The notes: generated by a model not told the origin, from the letters alone. A stretch of DNA of 44,838 bases from Rhizobium sp. J15 (GCF_002531825.1 NZ_NWSX01000050.1:1-44838), one strand, 5' to 3'. Shown: positions 25,392-33,948, counted from the stretch's first letter. Made by a program: numbers and translations.

Positions 25392-25985
25392 CTAGGCATC
25401 TCTCGGCAGCACCGAGCGGACCCTTGCGATGAAGGTATGGAAGTCTCGCATGAATGTGCGGAGGAAATCGGCGGTGGCGGTGTTCGTGACCTCGCCGTCA
25501 TCGGTGATCAGGCCCGGCGTGAACTGGATGTATGCTTCCGGAGCATTCATCTGGGGAGAGTTGCAGAAACTGAGCACGCTGCGCAAATTCTGCTGGGCGA
25601 CTGCCGTGCCTGTGGCGCCCGGCGATGTGCCGATGACCGCTGACGGCTTGCGTGTGAAGGAGTTGGTGCCGTAGGGGCGGCTCGCCCAGTCGATCGCGTT
25701 TTTCAGCCCGCCGGGGATGGATCGATTGTATTCGGGTGTGACGAACAGCACGGCGTCGACGGCCGCGATATCAGCCTTGAATGCCTTGCCGGCCGGAGGG
25801 AAGTCGGCGTCATAGTCATAGCTGTAGAGCGGCAGCTCCTTGAAGGATATTTCCGACATTTCAAGCTCCGGCGGGGCGAGGCGCACCAGCGCCTTGGCGA
25901 GCTTGCGATTGATCGAGCCCTTGGCGAGGCTCCCGATGAGATAGCCTACTTTAGCGTGGTCATGGCGTTCTCCCGCAAGGATCAT
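25392..25985 (-). CDS. NADPH-dependent FMN reductase (flavodoxin-like), possibly frameshifted at the 5' end
   Basis: The product from residue ~12 on is a typical flavodoxin-like NAD(P)H:FMN reductase. It starts KVGYLIGSLAKGSINRKLA and continues to VTPEYNRSIPGGLKNAIDWA, the FMN-phosphate and dimer motifs of the SsuE/ChrR/AzoR-like group, with GTSPGATGTA near residue 135. These enzymes reduce flavin or quinones and often give oxidant resistance. The only in-frame ATG is 25985, with no good ribosome-binding site. A better start (GGGAGAACGCC then ATG at 25963) lies one base out of frame and stops after five codons, as if one base had been lost. The gene follows the nitroreductase. Confidence 0.65.
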   Translation of the reverse strand: MILAGERHDHAKVGYLIGSLAKGSINRKLAKALVRLAPPELEMSEISFKELPLYSYDYDADFPPAGKAFKADIAAVDAVLFVTPEYNRSIPGGLKNAIDWASRPYGTNSFTRKPSAVIGTSPGATGTAVAQQNLRSVLSFCNSPQMNAPEAYIQFTPGLITDDGEVTNTATADFLRTFMRDFHTFIARVRSVLPRDA

Positions 25986-26016
25986 AAGGAATTTCTGGTG
26001 CTCTCGGCGCAAGCCG

Positions 26017-26682
26017 CTAGTCGCCGACGAATGTGACCGTCTCGGCGAGAGGGGCGCGGCCCGTACGGACAAAATTGACCGCGGGGTCCTCGTACCCGAT
26101 CGACATGCCGCAGAAGAGGATGAGCCCGTCCGGGGGCGACAAGGCCTCCGCCACCGTCTCGCGCACCTGTGACCACGCCATCTGCGGGCAGCTGTGCAGG
26201 CCTTCGGCGCGCAGCAGCAGCATGACGGTCTGCAGATACATGCCGACGTCGGCCCATTGGGGCAGACCCAGCTCACGGTCGATGTAGCAGAACAGGGCGG
26301 CCGGCGCTCCGAAGCAGTTCCAGTTGGCGATTGCTGCCCGCTGGCGCGCCTCCCAGTCCTCGCGCGCGATGCCGAGCGCGCTGTAGCGTTCCTTGCCGAA
26401 GGCGGATCGGCGCTCCCCATACGGGGTCTTCAGCGCGGACGGATACATTTCGTATTGCCGCTTGTCCCAAGCGGTGCCGTGAGCCACGCGCTCGACGGCT
26501 GATGTCTTGAGTTCGGCGAGCGGCGCGCCGGTCATCACGTAGGTATTCCACGGCTGGATATTCGATCCCGATGGCGACCAGGCCGCGGCGGAGAGCACCC
26601 GCTCGAGTATCTCCTTCGCCACTGGCTGGTTCTTGAATCCGCGCACCGACCGCCGGCTTGTGACTGCCTCATAGACGTCCAT
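26017..26682 (-). CDS. nitroreductase-family flavoprotein
   Basis: About 221 residues of the FMN-binding nitroreductase fold. The N-terminal phosphate-binding segment is SRRSVRGFKNQPV, the next conserved block AAAWSPSGSNIQPWNTYVMTG, and late segments include LPQWADVGMYLQTVMLLLRA and MSIGYEDPAVNFVRTGRAPL. Such enzymes reduce nitroaromatics, quinones or other electrophiles with NAD(P)H. Three ATGs are clustered at 26694, 26688 and 26682. I chose 26682 because GGAG is six bases before it and the protein then begins at the conserved MDVYEAV. The FMN reductase downstream could supply reduced flavin or act in the same detoxification. An ArsR regulator lies upstream on the same strand. Confidence 0.83.
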   Translation of the reverse strand: MDVYEAVTSRRSVRGFKNQPVAKEILERVLSAAAWSPSGSNIQPWNTYVMTGAPLAELKTSAVERVAHGTAWDKRQYEMYPSALKTPYGERRSAFGKERYSALGIAREDWEARQRAAIANWNCFGAPAALFCYIDRELGLPQWADVGMYLQTVMLLLRAEGLHSCPQMAWSQVRETVAEALSPPDGLILFCGMSIGYEDPAVNFVRTGRAPLAETVTFVGD

Positions 26683-26730
26683 GATCATCTCCATGCCGTT
26701 GGCCGATCCTGAGCGCATGGCGCGAGGGAA

Positions 26731-26778
26731 TCAGCTTGTCGGGACGCGGTCGACGCGGGAGATGTTGTCCATGTTCAT
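26731..26778 (-). CDS. possible 15-residue leader peptide or gene remnant
   Basis: A very strong ribosome-binding site (AGGAGGAG) sits before ATG 26778, which opens a 15-codon frame (MNMDNISRVDRVPTS) ending in TGA. It lies 48 bases before the nitroreductase start. It could be a translated leader, a small protein, or the surviving start of a deleted gene. Only the unusually good translation signal supports it. Confidence 0.3.
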   Translation of the reverse strand: MNMDNISRVDRVPTS

Positions 26779-26811
26779 GGCGTCTCCTCCTGACCGTTCC
26801 TGATGTGGTCC

Positions 26812-26840
26812 ATTATCTCCAAGCGCGATGGAGACGTAAT
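26812..26840. promoter_or_regulatory. imperfect palindrome upstream of the nitroreductase unit
   Basis: TCTCCA (26816-26821) and TGGAGA (26829-26834) are perfect complements around a 7-base centre, with ATTA and TAAT as flanking outer arms. The size and position, between the ArsR gene and the genes it probably controls, suit an ArsR-dimer operator. This is inference from symmetry alone. Confidence 0.35.
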
Positions 26841-26913
26841 CACACCCTGGTCTAGGAGGCGTACATCAAACGTTCATCAGGGATGGCGGCAAGAGCAGTG
26901 CTCCGTCATTTCG

Positions 26914-27267
26914 TCAGGCGTTTACGGCCTGCACGCGCTCGACGACGGTGCGATGGTGCGATCCGAAGATGTCGGCGAGCGTATCGAGCACGGCTCTCGC
27001 CGCGCCGGATTGAAGCGAATAGTAGATGGTCTGGGCGGCCCTTCGGGTCTGTACGAGATCCTGTTCTCGGAGAATCGCCAAATGCTGGGACGTCGAAGAC
27101 TGGCTCAATCCCACTTCGTCGGCCAGAATGGAGACGGACATTTCGCCCTCGCCCAACAGATGCAGGATGTGAAGCCGTTTGGCATTGCCCATGGCCGACA
27201 GGAGATTTGCCTCGTTGTCGAAGGGGTTGACCTCAGGGGAGGGCGCGGCGGACGGTTGATTGTTCAA
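26914..27267 (-). CDS. ArsR-family winged-helix transcriptional repressor
   Basis: About 117 residues. The winged helix is clear: LLSAMGNAKRLHILHLLGEG, then the recognition segment VGLSQSSTSQHLAILRE and the wing LVQTRRAAQTIYYSL. There is no ELCVCDL-type metal site, so the ligand is probably an organic electrophile or a redox signal instead of arsenite. I place the start at TTG 27267 because AAAGGAG stands seven bases before it; the frame runs open to 27309, but no better signal exists there. It lies upstream of, and in the same direction as, the nitroreductase and FMN reductase genes, and probably represses them. Confidence 0.78.
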   Translation of the reverse strand: MNNQPSAAPSPEVNPFDNEANLLSAMGNAKRLHILHLLGEGEMSVSILADEVGLSQSSTSQHLAILREQDLVQTRRAAQTIYYSLQSGAARAVLDTLADIFGSHHRTVVERVQAVNA

Positions 27268-27484
27268 GGCGAGATCTCCTTTAGGGAACCAAAGGCGGGA
27301 ACCAGGCAAATCCCCGAGCTTTAATTTAGAGATAACGCATGGGTGAGATGCCGAAACCCATTGCCGGCGCCGCGTGGTCGTTTTTGGCGCGAATCGGATA
27401 GGACTCGCAAAAATTGGACAGCGGCGGCAGCTTATGCGCGAGGACCGGCGTCCTACGCACCTCGGATCGCGCTTGAGGCTTGAG

Positions 27485-28177
27485 CTAGCGCGAGCCGCTC
27501 TGGCGCATTTGCGCGGGCAGGGTTTCCCATGCCCGGATCAGCTCGCCGATCGAGCCAACCTCCATCTTGTGCATGACATTGCTGCGATGCAGCTTGACCG
27601 TCACTTCGCTGATGCCGAGATCGAAGGCGATCTGCTTGTTCAGCCGTCCGCGGGCGACTTCATGGAGAACCTCGCGCTCGCGCTGCGTCAGCGTCTCCAG
27701 CCGCTCGATGTTGCGATTGGCGATCGCCGCTTCCGCCCGTCGCTCGCAGTCCATGGCAATGGCTGCGGTCACGGCATCGAGCAGCGTCTGATCCCGCACC
27801 GGCTTAGTGAGGAAATCCACCGCACCGGCCTTCATCGCCTGCACGGTCATCGGGATATCGCCGTGCCCTGTCAGGAAAATGATCGGCTTGACGACGCCGT
27901 TTTCGGCGAGATGGCTCTGCAGATGAAGACCGCTTGCCCCCGGCATGCGCACATCGAGGATCAGGCAGCCGGGCCTGTCCAATATATCCGCATCGAGCAA
28001 CTCGCGGGTCGAGGCAAAGCTGACCGGCTGGAAACCCGCCGACAGGATCAGCTCCGACAATGCCTCGCGAAGGGGTGCGTCGTCATCCACGATGATGACG
28101 AGCGGCTGATCCTCCTCACATCCGCGCTGCACTGATAACGGCGCCGATCTCCGGACGAACGGCTGGTCAACTCTCAT
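27485..28177 (-). CDS. FixJ-family response regulator (third of the signalling operon)
   Basis: About 230 residues. After a 25-residue basic N-terminal extension comes the receiver domain with VDDD, the phospho-acceptor aspartate in LILDVRMPGASG, Thr in LTGHGD and Lys in FLTKPV. A FixJ-type LuxR helix-turn-helix follows (LTQREREVLHEVARGRLNKQ, then GISEVTVKLHRSNVMHKM). The start ATG 28177 follows GGAGGG and sits one base after the stop of the receiver-only gene. Compared with its paralogue at 28559-29200, the recognition helix has VKLH instead of LQIH, so the two probably bind related but different sites. It is the last gene of the operon. Confidence 0.87.
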   Translation of the reverse strand: MRVDQPFVRRSAPLSVQRGCEEDQPLVIIVDDDAPLREALSELILSAGFQPVSFASTRELLDADILDRPGCLILDVRMPGASGLHLQSHLAENGVVKPIIFLTGHGDIPMTVQAMKAGAVDFLTKPVRDQTLLDAVTAAIAMDCERRAEAAIANRNIERLETLTQREREVLHEVARGRLNKQIAFDLGISEVTVKLHRSNVMHKMEVGSIGELIRAWETLPAQMRQSGSR

Positions 28178-28178
28178 G

Positions 28179-28556
28179 TCACCCTCCATCTCTTGATTTG
28201 TGTAAAGCATTGGCGATGGCCGCGAGCAGGGCCTGGGCATCGAAAGGCTTGCGGAAGAAACCGCCGGCGCCTTGAGCGCGGCCCTGATCGGCGATCTCGT
28301 GGCGGCCCGTGATCAGGAAGACCGGCAGCTCCGGACGCGATTTCCTGACAAGGTCGCGAAGCTCGAAGCCGTCGATGCCGGGCATACCGATATCGGTGAT
28401 GAGCAGGTCGAGGTCCGACAGCCCGTTGACGAGCAGCGAGCCGGCCGACGAGAAGCTGCGGGCGACATAGCCGGCCGATTCCAGCAGGTCGCCCATCGAT
28501 TCCAGAAGCCTCGGATCGTCATCGACGATTGCCACGACATGTCTTGTCTTGTTCAT
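28179..28556 (-). CDS. stand-alone receiver-domain response regulator
   Basis: About 125 residues consisting of a receiver domain only: VDDD near the start, phospho-acceptor aspartate in LLITDIGMPGIDG, conserved Thr in FLITGRHE and Lys in FFRKPFD. With no output domain it may act as a phosphate sink or shuttle, tuning how the upstream kinase splits phosphate between the two FixJ-type regulators. The start at ATG 28556 follows GGGAGGG and lies two bases beyond the stop of the preceding gene; TTG 28562 is also in frame. Its stop sits one base before the next ATG. Confidence 0.85.
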   Translation of the reverse strand: MNKTRHVVAIVDDDPRLLESMGDLLESAGYVARSFSSAGSLLVNGLSDLDLLITDIGMPGIDGFELRDLVRKSRPELPVFLITGRHEIADQGRAQGAGGFFRKPFDAQALLAAIANALHKSRDGG

Positions 28557-28558
28557 GT

Positions 28559-29200
28559 TCAATTCCCTCCCACTCGGCGCGAGTGGGTTATCGGTATTTC
28601 CAGTTTCTCCGCGATGCGCACGAGGTCGGCGAGCGACGCCGCCGCCATCTTCTGCATCACGTTTCTTCTATGGATCTGCAGCGTGACCTCGCTGATCCCC
28701 AGTTCTGCTGCCGCCTGCTTGTTGAGCAGGCCGCTGACGACGAGCGGCAGCACCTCGCGCTCGCGCGGCGTCAGGTCGAGGTAGTGCTGTTTCAGCATGT
28801 CGCGTTCGGCGCGCTCGGCTCTCTTTTCCCGATCCTGGGCGAGAGCCGCGTGGATTGCCGCCATGAGATCCTCGTCGCTGAACGGCTTGGTGAGGAAATC
28901 CACCGCGCCGCGCTTGATCGCGCGCACCGAGGAGGGGATGTCGCCATGTCCCGTAATGAAGACGATCGGCGGATGATCGCCATCGGCGATCTGCCGCTGC
29001 AGGTCGAGGCCGTTGATATCGGGCAGCTCGATATCGAGAATGAGGCAGGCAGGCCGATCCGGCTTGTCCGCCGTGACATAATCGCCGGCGGACTCGAAGG
29101 CGACGGCGTGCATGCCGTGCGAGGCCAGCAGCTCGCCAAGCGCCTCGCGAATACGTTCATCGTCGTCGACGATGAAGACAATATGGTCGTCGGCCTTCAT
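28559..29200 (-). CDS. FixJ-family response regulator (first of the signalling operon)
   Basis: A 213-residue two-domain regulator. The receiver has VDDDE, phospho-acceptor aspartate in LILDIELPDING, Thr in FITGHGD and Lys in FLTKPFSDED. The output domain is a FixJ-type LuxR helix-turn-helix (LTPREREVLPLVVSGLLNKQ, then GISEVTLQIHRRNVMQKM). Its ATG overlaps the stop of the kinase (ATGA), so this is the most direct partner of that kinase. FixJ-type proteins usually activate transcription when phosphorylated; target genes cannot be read here. Confidence 0.88.
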   Translation of the reverse strand: MKADDHIVFIVDDDERIREALGELLASHGMHAVAFESAGDYVTADKPDRPACLILDIELPDINGLDLQRQIADGDHPPIVFITGHGDIPSSVRAIKRGAVDFLTKPFSDEDLMAAIHAALAQDREKRAERAERDMLKQHYLDLTPREREVLPLVVSGLLNKQAAAELGISEVTLQIHRRNVMQKMAAASLADLVRIAEKLEIPITHSRRVGGN

Positions 29201-32200
29201 GGCGCCGCCTTCACTTCAACGGGCAATGTGAAGATCAACGTCGCTCCGCGCGGTTCGTTCTTCTCCGCCCATAATCTTCCGCCGTGCAATTCGACGATCG
29301 AGCGGCAGATCGCCAGCCCCATGCCCATGCCGTTCTGCTTCGTGGTGAAGAAGGGCTCGAACATCTTCTCGGGAGACTCGATGCCGCGGCCGAGGTCGCT
29401 GACCTCGGTCTGGACGGCATTGCCGATGTGACGTGAGCGTATCTCGACCACCCTGTCGCTCGTTGCCACGTCCAGCGCCTCGATGCCGTTGCGGATGAGA
29501 TTGATCAGAACCTGCTGGATCTGGACGCGGTCGATGGCGACGAGCGGCAGATTGGCGTCGACATCGGCCTCGATGCGAACGCGCCGCCGCCAGGCCTCGT
29601 CGGCCATGAGGCTGCGCACTTCGTCGATAATGCCGGAGAGCGTCGTTTGAGTTCTCGTATCTGCGGATTGCTTGAACAGGGCGCGAATGCGGCTGACGAC
29701 TTCGGCGGCCGAATTGGCGTCCCGGATGATGCGCTCGACCGTTCTCTGCGCCCGCTCCATGTTCGGCGGCTCGGCCATCAGCCAGCGCTGGCAGGCATGA
29801 GAATTCGCCACGACGGCTGCCAGGGGCTGGTTCACCTCATGGGCGATGGAAGCGGAAAGCTCGGCTAGGCTCGCCGCCTGGCTTGCCCGGGCAAGGCCTT
29901 CCTGCGTCAGGCGCAGCTCTTCCTGCGCCTGAACCTCGCCATCGATATCGAGGCAGATCACGTTCCATTGCACGATCGCGCCCTCGGCGTTGCGCATCGG
30001 CGCGGCGCGCGTCTCGACCCAGCGATATTCGCCATCGAACCGCCGCAGGCGATGCTTGCGCGCATAGGGTTCGCCGGTGGCGAGCGAAAGGGCGTATTTC
30101 TCCTTGACGTCGGCGAGGTCGTCCGGATGAACGCCGGCATCGAGCGTGCCGGCGAGCCGTGATTTGCCGGTTCCGTCGAGATCTTCGAGCCTGTATCCGA
30201 GAAAGTCGCGAAGCTGCGGATTGCGATAGACCGGCTCTCCGTCAGGAGCCGCGCAATCGATCATGACCGGCAGCGTCTCCACGATCTGCCAGAGCGAACG
30301 TTCCCTCTCTCGCAGGGCCTCCTCGGTGCGCAGCTGATCGTCGATGTCGTGCGAGAGACCGTACCATTGTACGATCCGGCCATTATCATCCCGCAACGGT
30401 TCGGCGCTGCCTTTCACCCAGCGGTAGACGCCGTCGGCGCGCCGCAGCCGATACTGTTTCGAGAAGCGCTCGCCGGTGACGAAGGAATGCTCGAGCGCTT
30501 CGGCGAGGCTGGCGGCATCGTCCGGATGGACGGCCGCTTCGATGAGTGCGGCCAGCGGGCTCACGCCCGGCTTTTCCATATCGGCGATGCCGACGCCGAG
30601 GAAATCGATCAGGCGCTGGTTGAAGAAGGTCGGATTGCCCTGCGGATCGAGCCGCCAGAGCAGGCTCGGAACCATGTCCACCAGTTGCGAAAGCTCCCGC
30701 TCCCGGTCGCGCAGCGCTTCCTGCGCGCGCATCTCGTCGTCGACATCGACCGATATGACATACCATTGCGTGATCGCGCCGTTCTGATCCCGCAGCGGCT
30801 CGGCCCGGCCGTCGACCCAGCGATACGCTCCGTCGAAACGGCGCATGCGGTATTTGATCGAGAAGGGATCGCCGGTGACGAGGGAGCGCTGGACCGTCTC
30901 CAGCAGTCTCGATGCATCGTCGGGATGGACGAGTGTGTGGATGACCGACGAGAGACGGCTCATGCCCGGCCTGTCCATATCCCCGACATCGACACCGAAA
31001 AAGTCGATCAGCCGCTTGTTGAAGAAGACCGGCTCGCCTTTCGGCGTCAGGCGCCTGATCTGGACCGGGACCATGTCCACGAGCTGCGAGAGCTCGCGTT
31101 CGCGCTCGCGCAGGGTCTCCAGCGCGCGCACCTCCTCGTCGATATCGAGCGAAACGCCGTACCATTGCACGACCTTGCCGTCATCATCACGCCGCGGCTC
31201 GACGCGGCATTCGGCCCAGCGATAGACGCCGTCCTGTTCGCGCCAGCGAAACCGCATCGCCGTGCCGCCGCCGCTTTCGAAGCAGTTCTGCAAGGTTCGC
31301 TGGACGTCGGGCGCATCCTCGGGGTGAATTAGCTGCTGCAGCAGATCTTCGATGCGCGGCTCGCCGCGAGTGTCGAAATCGGCGATGACGGAGCGGAAAT
31401 GATCCTGATAACGCTTGTTGAAATACATCGACCCGCCCGCCGGCTCCACGCTCCAGACGCGGACAGGCACGGCATCGATCATCTGCTGGAGCTGCTGCTC
31501 GCTTCGCCGCAACGCCTCTTCGGCATGCACCTGATCGTCGATATCATGGCAAAGCCCGTACCACTGGACGATGTCTCCGGCTTCGTCGCGCATCGGCTCG
31601 GCACGGCTCGACATCCAGCGGTAGCTGCCGTCGGCGCGGCGCAGCCGATAGCGCATGACGAAGTTTTCGCCGGTGGCGAGGCAATGGCGAAGCGCGTTGC
31701 CGAAGCCTGCCGCATCATCGGGATGGACGGCGGCCTGAAGCGCCTCCAGCCGGCTGATGCCGGGCCTGTCCATATCCGCCACATCGATGCCGAGGAAATC
31801 GACCATCCGCCTGTTGAAGAAGGTCGGCACGCCCTCGGGCGTCAGCCGCCAGACATGGCTCGGCACCATATCCACGAGCTGCGAGAGTTCCCGTTCCCGG
31901 TCGCGCAAGGTCTCGACGTTTTGGCGCAATGTGAGCACCGCCAGCTGGTGCTGTCTGGAAATGGCCGCGACGATGAGCGCCGAAAAGGCCGAGATCGCCA
32001 GAAACAGCTGCAGCATGATCTGCCTGTGCCTCTGGGCTTCCGGATCGCCGGCGGATTGGCTGACGCCCGTGATCGTGAAGATCGCCGTGATCAGGGCCAG
32101 CAGAGCGAGCGAGACGGCAGCGCCCTTGAACTCGAAGCGGACCGCGGCCCAGAGAAGCGGCGGCATGATGATATAGGCGAAGGGTAGATAGCCGCTCAGC

Positions 32201-32916
32201 GACAGAGCCGCGACGCCGAGAAAGATCAGGCCCAGCACGCCGGCTTCCACCCATTGCGCGGCCGACAGCTGCGTCTTGCCGCGCCAGCTATGGAAGAGGA
32301 CCAGCGCCAGCGGCGCGACGATCAGGATGCCGGTCGCGTCTCCCACCCACCATAGGGGCCAGGCGGTCGCGAAGGATTGCGACTGGATCGCGAACCAGGC
32401 CAATGTGGCGCTTCCGATGGTCGCGCTGACGATCGGCGCAATGCCGGCGGCCAGGATGACGAAGGTCAGAACCTCCTGCAAAGTCTCCATCCGAACCGGC
32501 TGCTTCAGCGTCCGGTTGACCAGCCATGCCGCGACCACCGCTCCAAGGGCGTTGCCGACATAGATCAGGAAGGCGGCCAGGACTGGACTGAAGAACCACA
32601 GGGCATTGGCGAACATCTCCCCCAGGCAGCCGGACAGGATCCACCATGGCCAGCTACGCCGGGGGGCGAGGATGAGTGTCGCGACGAAAAGCCCGCCCGG
32701 GGGCCAGATGGAGATACCCGTTCCCGGCACGATTGCGAGCGACTGTGCAAAGCCGCAGGCAAGGACATAGCCGAGAAAGAAGAGCGCCAGATGCAGGAAG
32801 CGGGGACGATGCGACCAGACGCTTCTCAGCAACCGCTCCTGCCGGGCAGAGAAGGCCAGGGGATCGTCAGCATTTCCTACAGCAGTCTGTGTCGATTTCG
32901 GCGCTGGCAAGCTCAT
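29197..32916 (-). CDS. MASE1 histidine kinase with five tandem PAS domains
   Basis: About 1239 residues. A MASE1-type membrane sensor (about 40-320, eight or so helices, containing GISIWPPGGLFVATLILAP) is followed by five PAS modules starting near residues 342, 473, 607, 740 and 873, each ending in a PAC-type WYGLCHDID-like strand. The dimerisation domain has H in SIAHEVNQPLAAVVANSHAC (about 1026). The ATP-binding domain has N-box LINLIRNGIEAL and G2 GMGMGLAICRSIV, followed by a short tail. It is a family-4 (FixL/DctB/NtrB-like) kinase. The cue may be redox, oxygen or a small molecule bound by one of the PAS modules. I chose ATG 32916; GTG 32943 is also possible. It leads a four-gene operon with three response regulators. 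Confidence 0.88.
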   Translation of the reverse strand: MSLPAPKSTQTAVGNADDPLAFSARQERLLRSVWSHRPRFLHLALFFLGYVLACGFAQSLAIVPGTGISIWPPGGLFVATLILAPRRSWPWWILSGCLGEMFANALWFFSPVLAAFLIYVGNALGAVVAAWLVNRTLKQPVRMETLQEVLTFVILAAGIAPIVSATIGSATLAWFAIQSQSFATAWPLWWVGDATGILIVAPLALVLFHSWRGKTQLSAAQWVEAGVLGLIFLGVAALSLSGYLPFAYIIMPPLLWAAVRFEFKGAAVSLALLALITAIFTITGVSQSAGDPEAQRHRQIMLQLFLAISAFSALIVAAISRQHQLAVLTLRQNVETLRDRERELSQLVDMVPSHVWRLTPEGVPTFFNRRMVDFLGIDVADMDRPGISRLEALQAAVHPDDAAGFGNALRHCLATGENFVMRYRLRRADGSYRWMSSRAEPMRDEAGDIVQWYGLCHDIDDQVHAEEALRRSEQQLQQMIDAVPVRVWSVEPAGGSMYFNKRYQDHFRSVIADFDTRGEPRIEDLLQQLIHPEDAPDVQRTLQNCFESGGGTAMRFRWREQDGVYRWAECRVEPRRDDDGKVVQWYGVSLDIDEEVRALETLRERERELSQLVDMVPVQIRRLTPKGEPVFFNKRLIDFFGVDVGDMDRPGMSRLSSVIHTLVHPDDASRLLETVQRSLVTGDPFSIKYRMRRFDGAYRWVDGRAEPLRDQNGAITQWYVISVDVDDEMRAQEALRDRERELSQLVDMVPSLLWRLDPQGNPTFFNQRLIDFLGVGIADMEKPGVSPLAALIEAAVHPDDAASLAEALEHSFVTGERFSKQYRLRRADGVYRWVKGSAEPLRDDNGRIVQWYGLSHDIDDQLRTEEALRERERSLWQIVETLPVMIDCAAPDGEPVYRNPQLRDFLGYRLEDLDGTGKSRLAGTLDAGVHPDDLADVKEKYALSLATGEPYARKHRLRRFDGEYRWVETRAAPMRNAEGAIVQWNVICLDIDGEVQAQEELRLTQEGLARASQAASLAELSASIAHEVNQPLAAVVANSHACQRWLMAEPPNMERAQRTVERIIRDANSAAEVVSRIRALFKQSADTRTQTTLSGIIDEVRSLMADEAWRRRVRIEADVDANLPLVAIDRVQIQQVLINLIRNGIEALDVATSDRVVEIRSRHIGNAVQTEVSDLGRGIESPEKMFEPFFTTKQNGMGMGLAICRSIVELHGGRLWAEKNEPRGATLIFTLPVEVKAAP
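29910..31920 (-). repeat. five ~400-bp tandem PAS-coding modules
   Basis: The module start motif (LSQLVDMVP or a variant) is encoded near 31890, 31497, 31095, 30697 and 30297, giving spacings of 393, 402, 398 and 400 bases. Modules 1, 3 and 4 share LSQLVDMVP exactly and long near-identical DNA runs in the linker, while modules 2 and 5 have diverged. This indicates repeated internal duplication. Confidence 0.8.
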
Positions 32917-33168
32917 GCTCAAACCGTAATCCCGCCGCACCACAACCGCAACTCATGGAAACCCATGCATTGCGCGGGAATGTAGCCGGGAATTTTCGGG
33001 CGAGCGCGCAATCCTGTTTTTCCGATAAGGCGTCCTAGACTTCGGTCTGGCTCTGCTACGCCCTGCGTCCAGGGCGCCGGACCTCGGGCATGATGGAAGG
33101 CGTGCGGCTTTGCGGCCATTGTCGATCCGCGCGAGGCGTACGGACGAGATGAAGCAGAGGATGCCGGC

Positions 33169-33921
33169 ATGAAAATCACCGTCGTTGGAGCAAGCGGGCT
33201 TATCGGAACTGAACTCGCGGCAAAGCTGCGCCGGTCGGGCCACGACGTCACGGCCGCGTCATTGTCGCTCGGCGTCGACACGGTAACCGGCAAGGGCCTG
33301 GAAGCGGTCATGGCGGGAGCCGAGGCCGTCGTCGATGTGACCAACGCCGCATCGTTCGGTGACAGTTCGGCCCTGGATTTCTTCAGCGCCTCGACGAAGA
33401 ATCTGCTCGCCGCGGCGGCCGAAGCCGATGTCGGGCACTATCTCGCACTCTCGGTCGTCGGCACGCCGCGCTTGGTGGAGAGCGATTATTTCCGCGCCAA
33501 GATGGTGCAGGAAAATCTCATCCGGGCTGCGGGCAGACCTTACACGATCCTTCGCTCCACCCAGTTCTACGAGTTCATAAACGGACTGATCGACATCGGT
33601 GCCAGAGGCAACGTGCTCCACCTGCCGCCGGCCTTCATGCGGCCGGTCGCGGCCCACGACGTCGCCGCATTCCTTGCCGAACTGACAGCGGGCAGGCCCT
33701 CGGGCGATATCGTCGAGATCGGTGGCCCGGAACAGTTCGGCATCGACGAAATCGCCCGGATCTATCTCGCCGCAAATGAAGACGGCCGGCAGGTGATCAC
33801 CGATCGGTCCACCTCCTATTTCGGCGTCGAACTGACGGACGATGTGCTGCTTCCGGGCGTTGGCGCGCGCTTGGCGAGTGAGAAGCTGTCCGACTGGCTC
33901 TACCAATCGATGGCGGCTTAG
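33169..33921 (+). CDS. NmrA-like NAD(P)-binding oxidoreductase
   Basis: A 250-residue Rossmann-fold protein opening with MKITVVGASGLIGTELAAKL, the dinucleotide-binding glycine motif. The catalytic Tyr-x-x-x-Lys pair of classical dehydrogenases is not obvious; instead there is ALSVVGTPRLVESDYFRAKM followed by YTILRSTQFYEF, the layout of atypical NmrA/NAD(P)H-binding proteins. Some of these are redox sensors or quinone reductases and not true dehydrogenases. In actinobacteria and rhizobia such genes often accompany ECF sigma factors, but none lies here. GAGGATGCCGGC precedes the ATG. The 252 bases upstream are shared with the divergent kinase operon. Confidence 0.72.
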   Translation: MKITVVGASGLIGTELAAKLRRSGHDVTAASLSLGVDTVTGKGLEAVMAGAEAVVDVTNAASFGDSSALDFFSASTKNLLAAAAEADVGHYLALSVVGTPRLVESDYFRAKMVQENLIRAAGRPYTILRSTQFYEFINGLIDIGARGNVLHLPPAFMRPVAAHDVAAFLAELTAGRPSGDIVEIGGPEQFGIDEIARIYLAANEDGRQVITDRSTSYFGVELTDDVLLPGVGARLASEKLSDWLYQSMAA

Positions 33922-33948
33922 CGGCCGTCTTGAAAGTCATCCATTGAA

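Noticed and set aside
30349..31332. 327-codon plus-strand frame opposite the PAS domains
   Set aside because: Antisense shadow whose own internal repetition mirrors the PAS repeats on the coding strand.
29910..31920. ~400-bp tandem repeats as a possible mobile or satellite array
   Set aside because: They stay in frame and encode PAS modules with conserved structure, so they are protein-domain repeats and not a DNA array.
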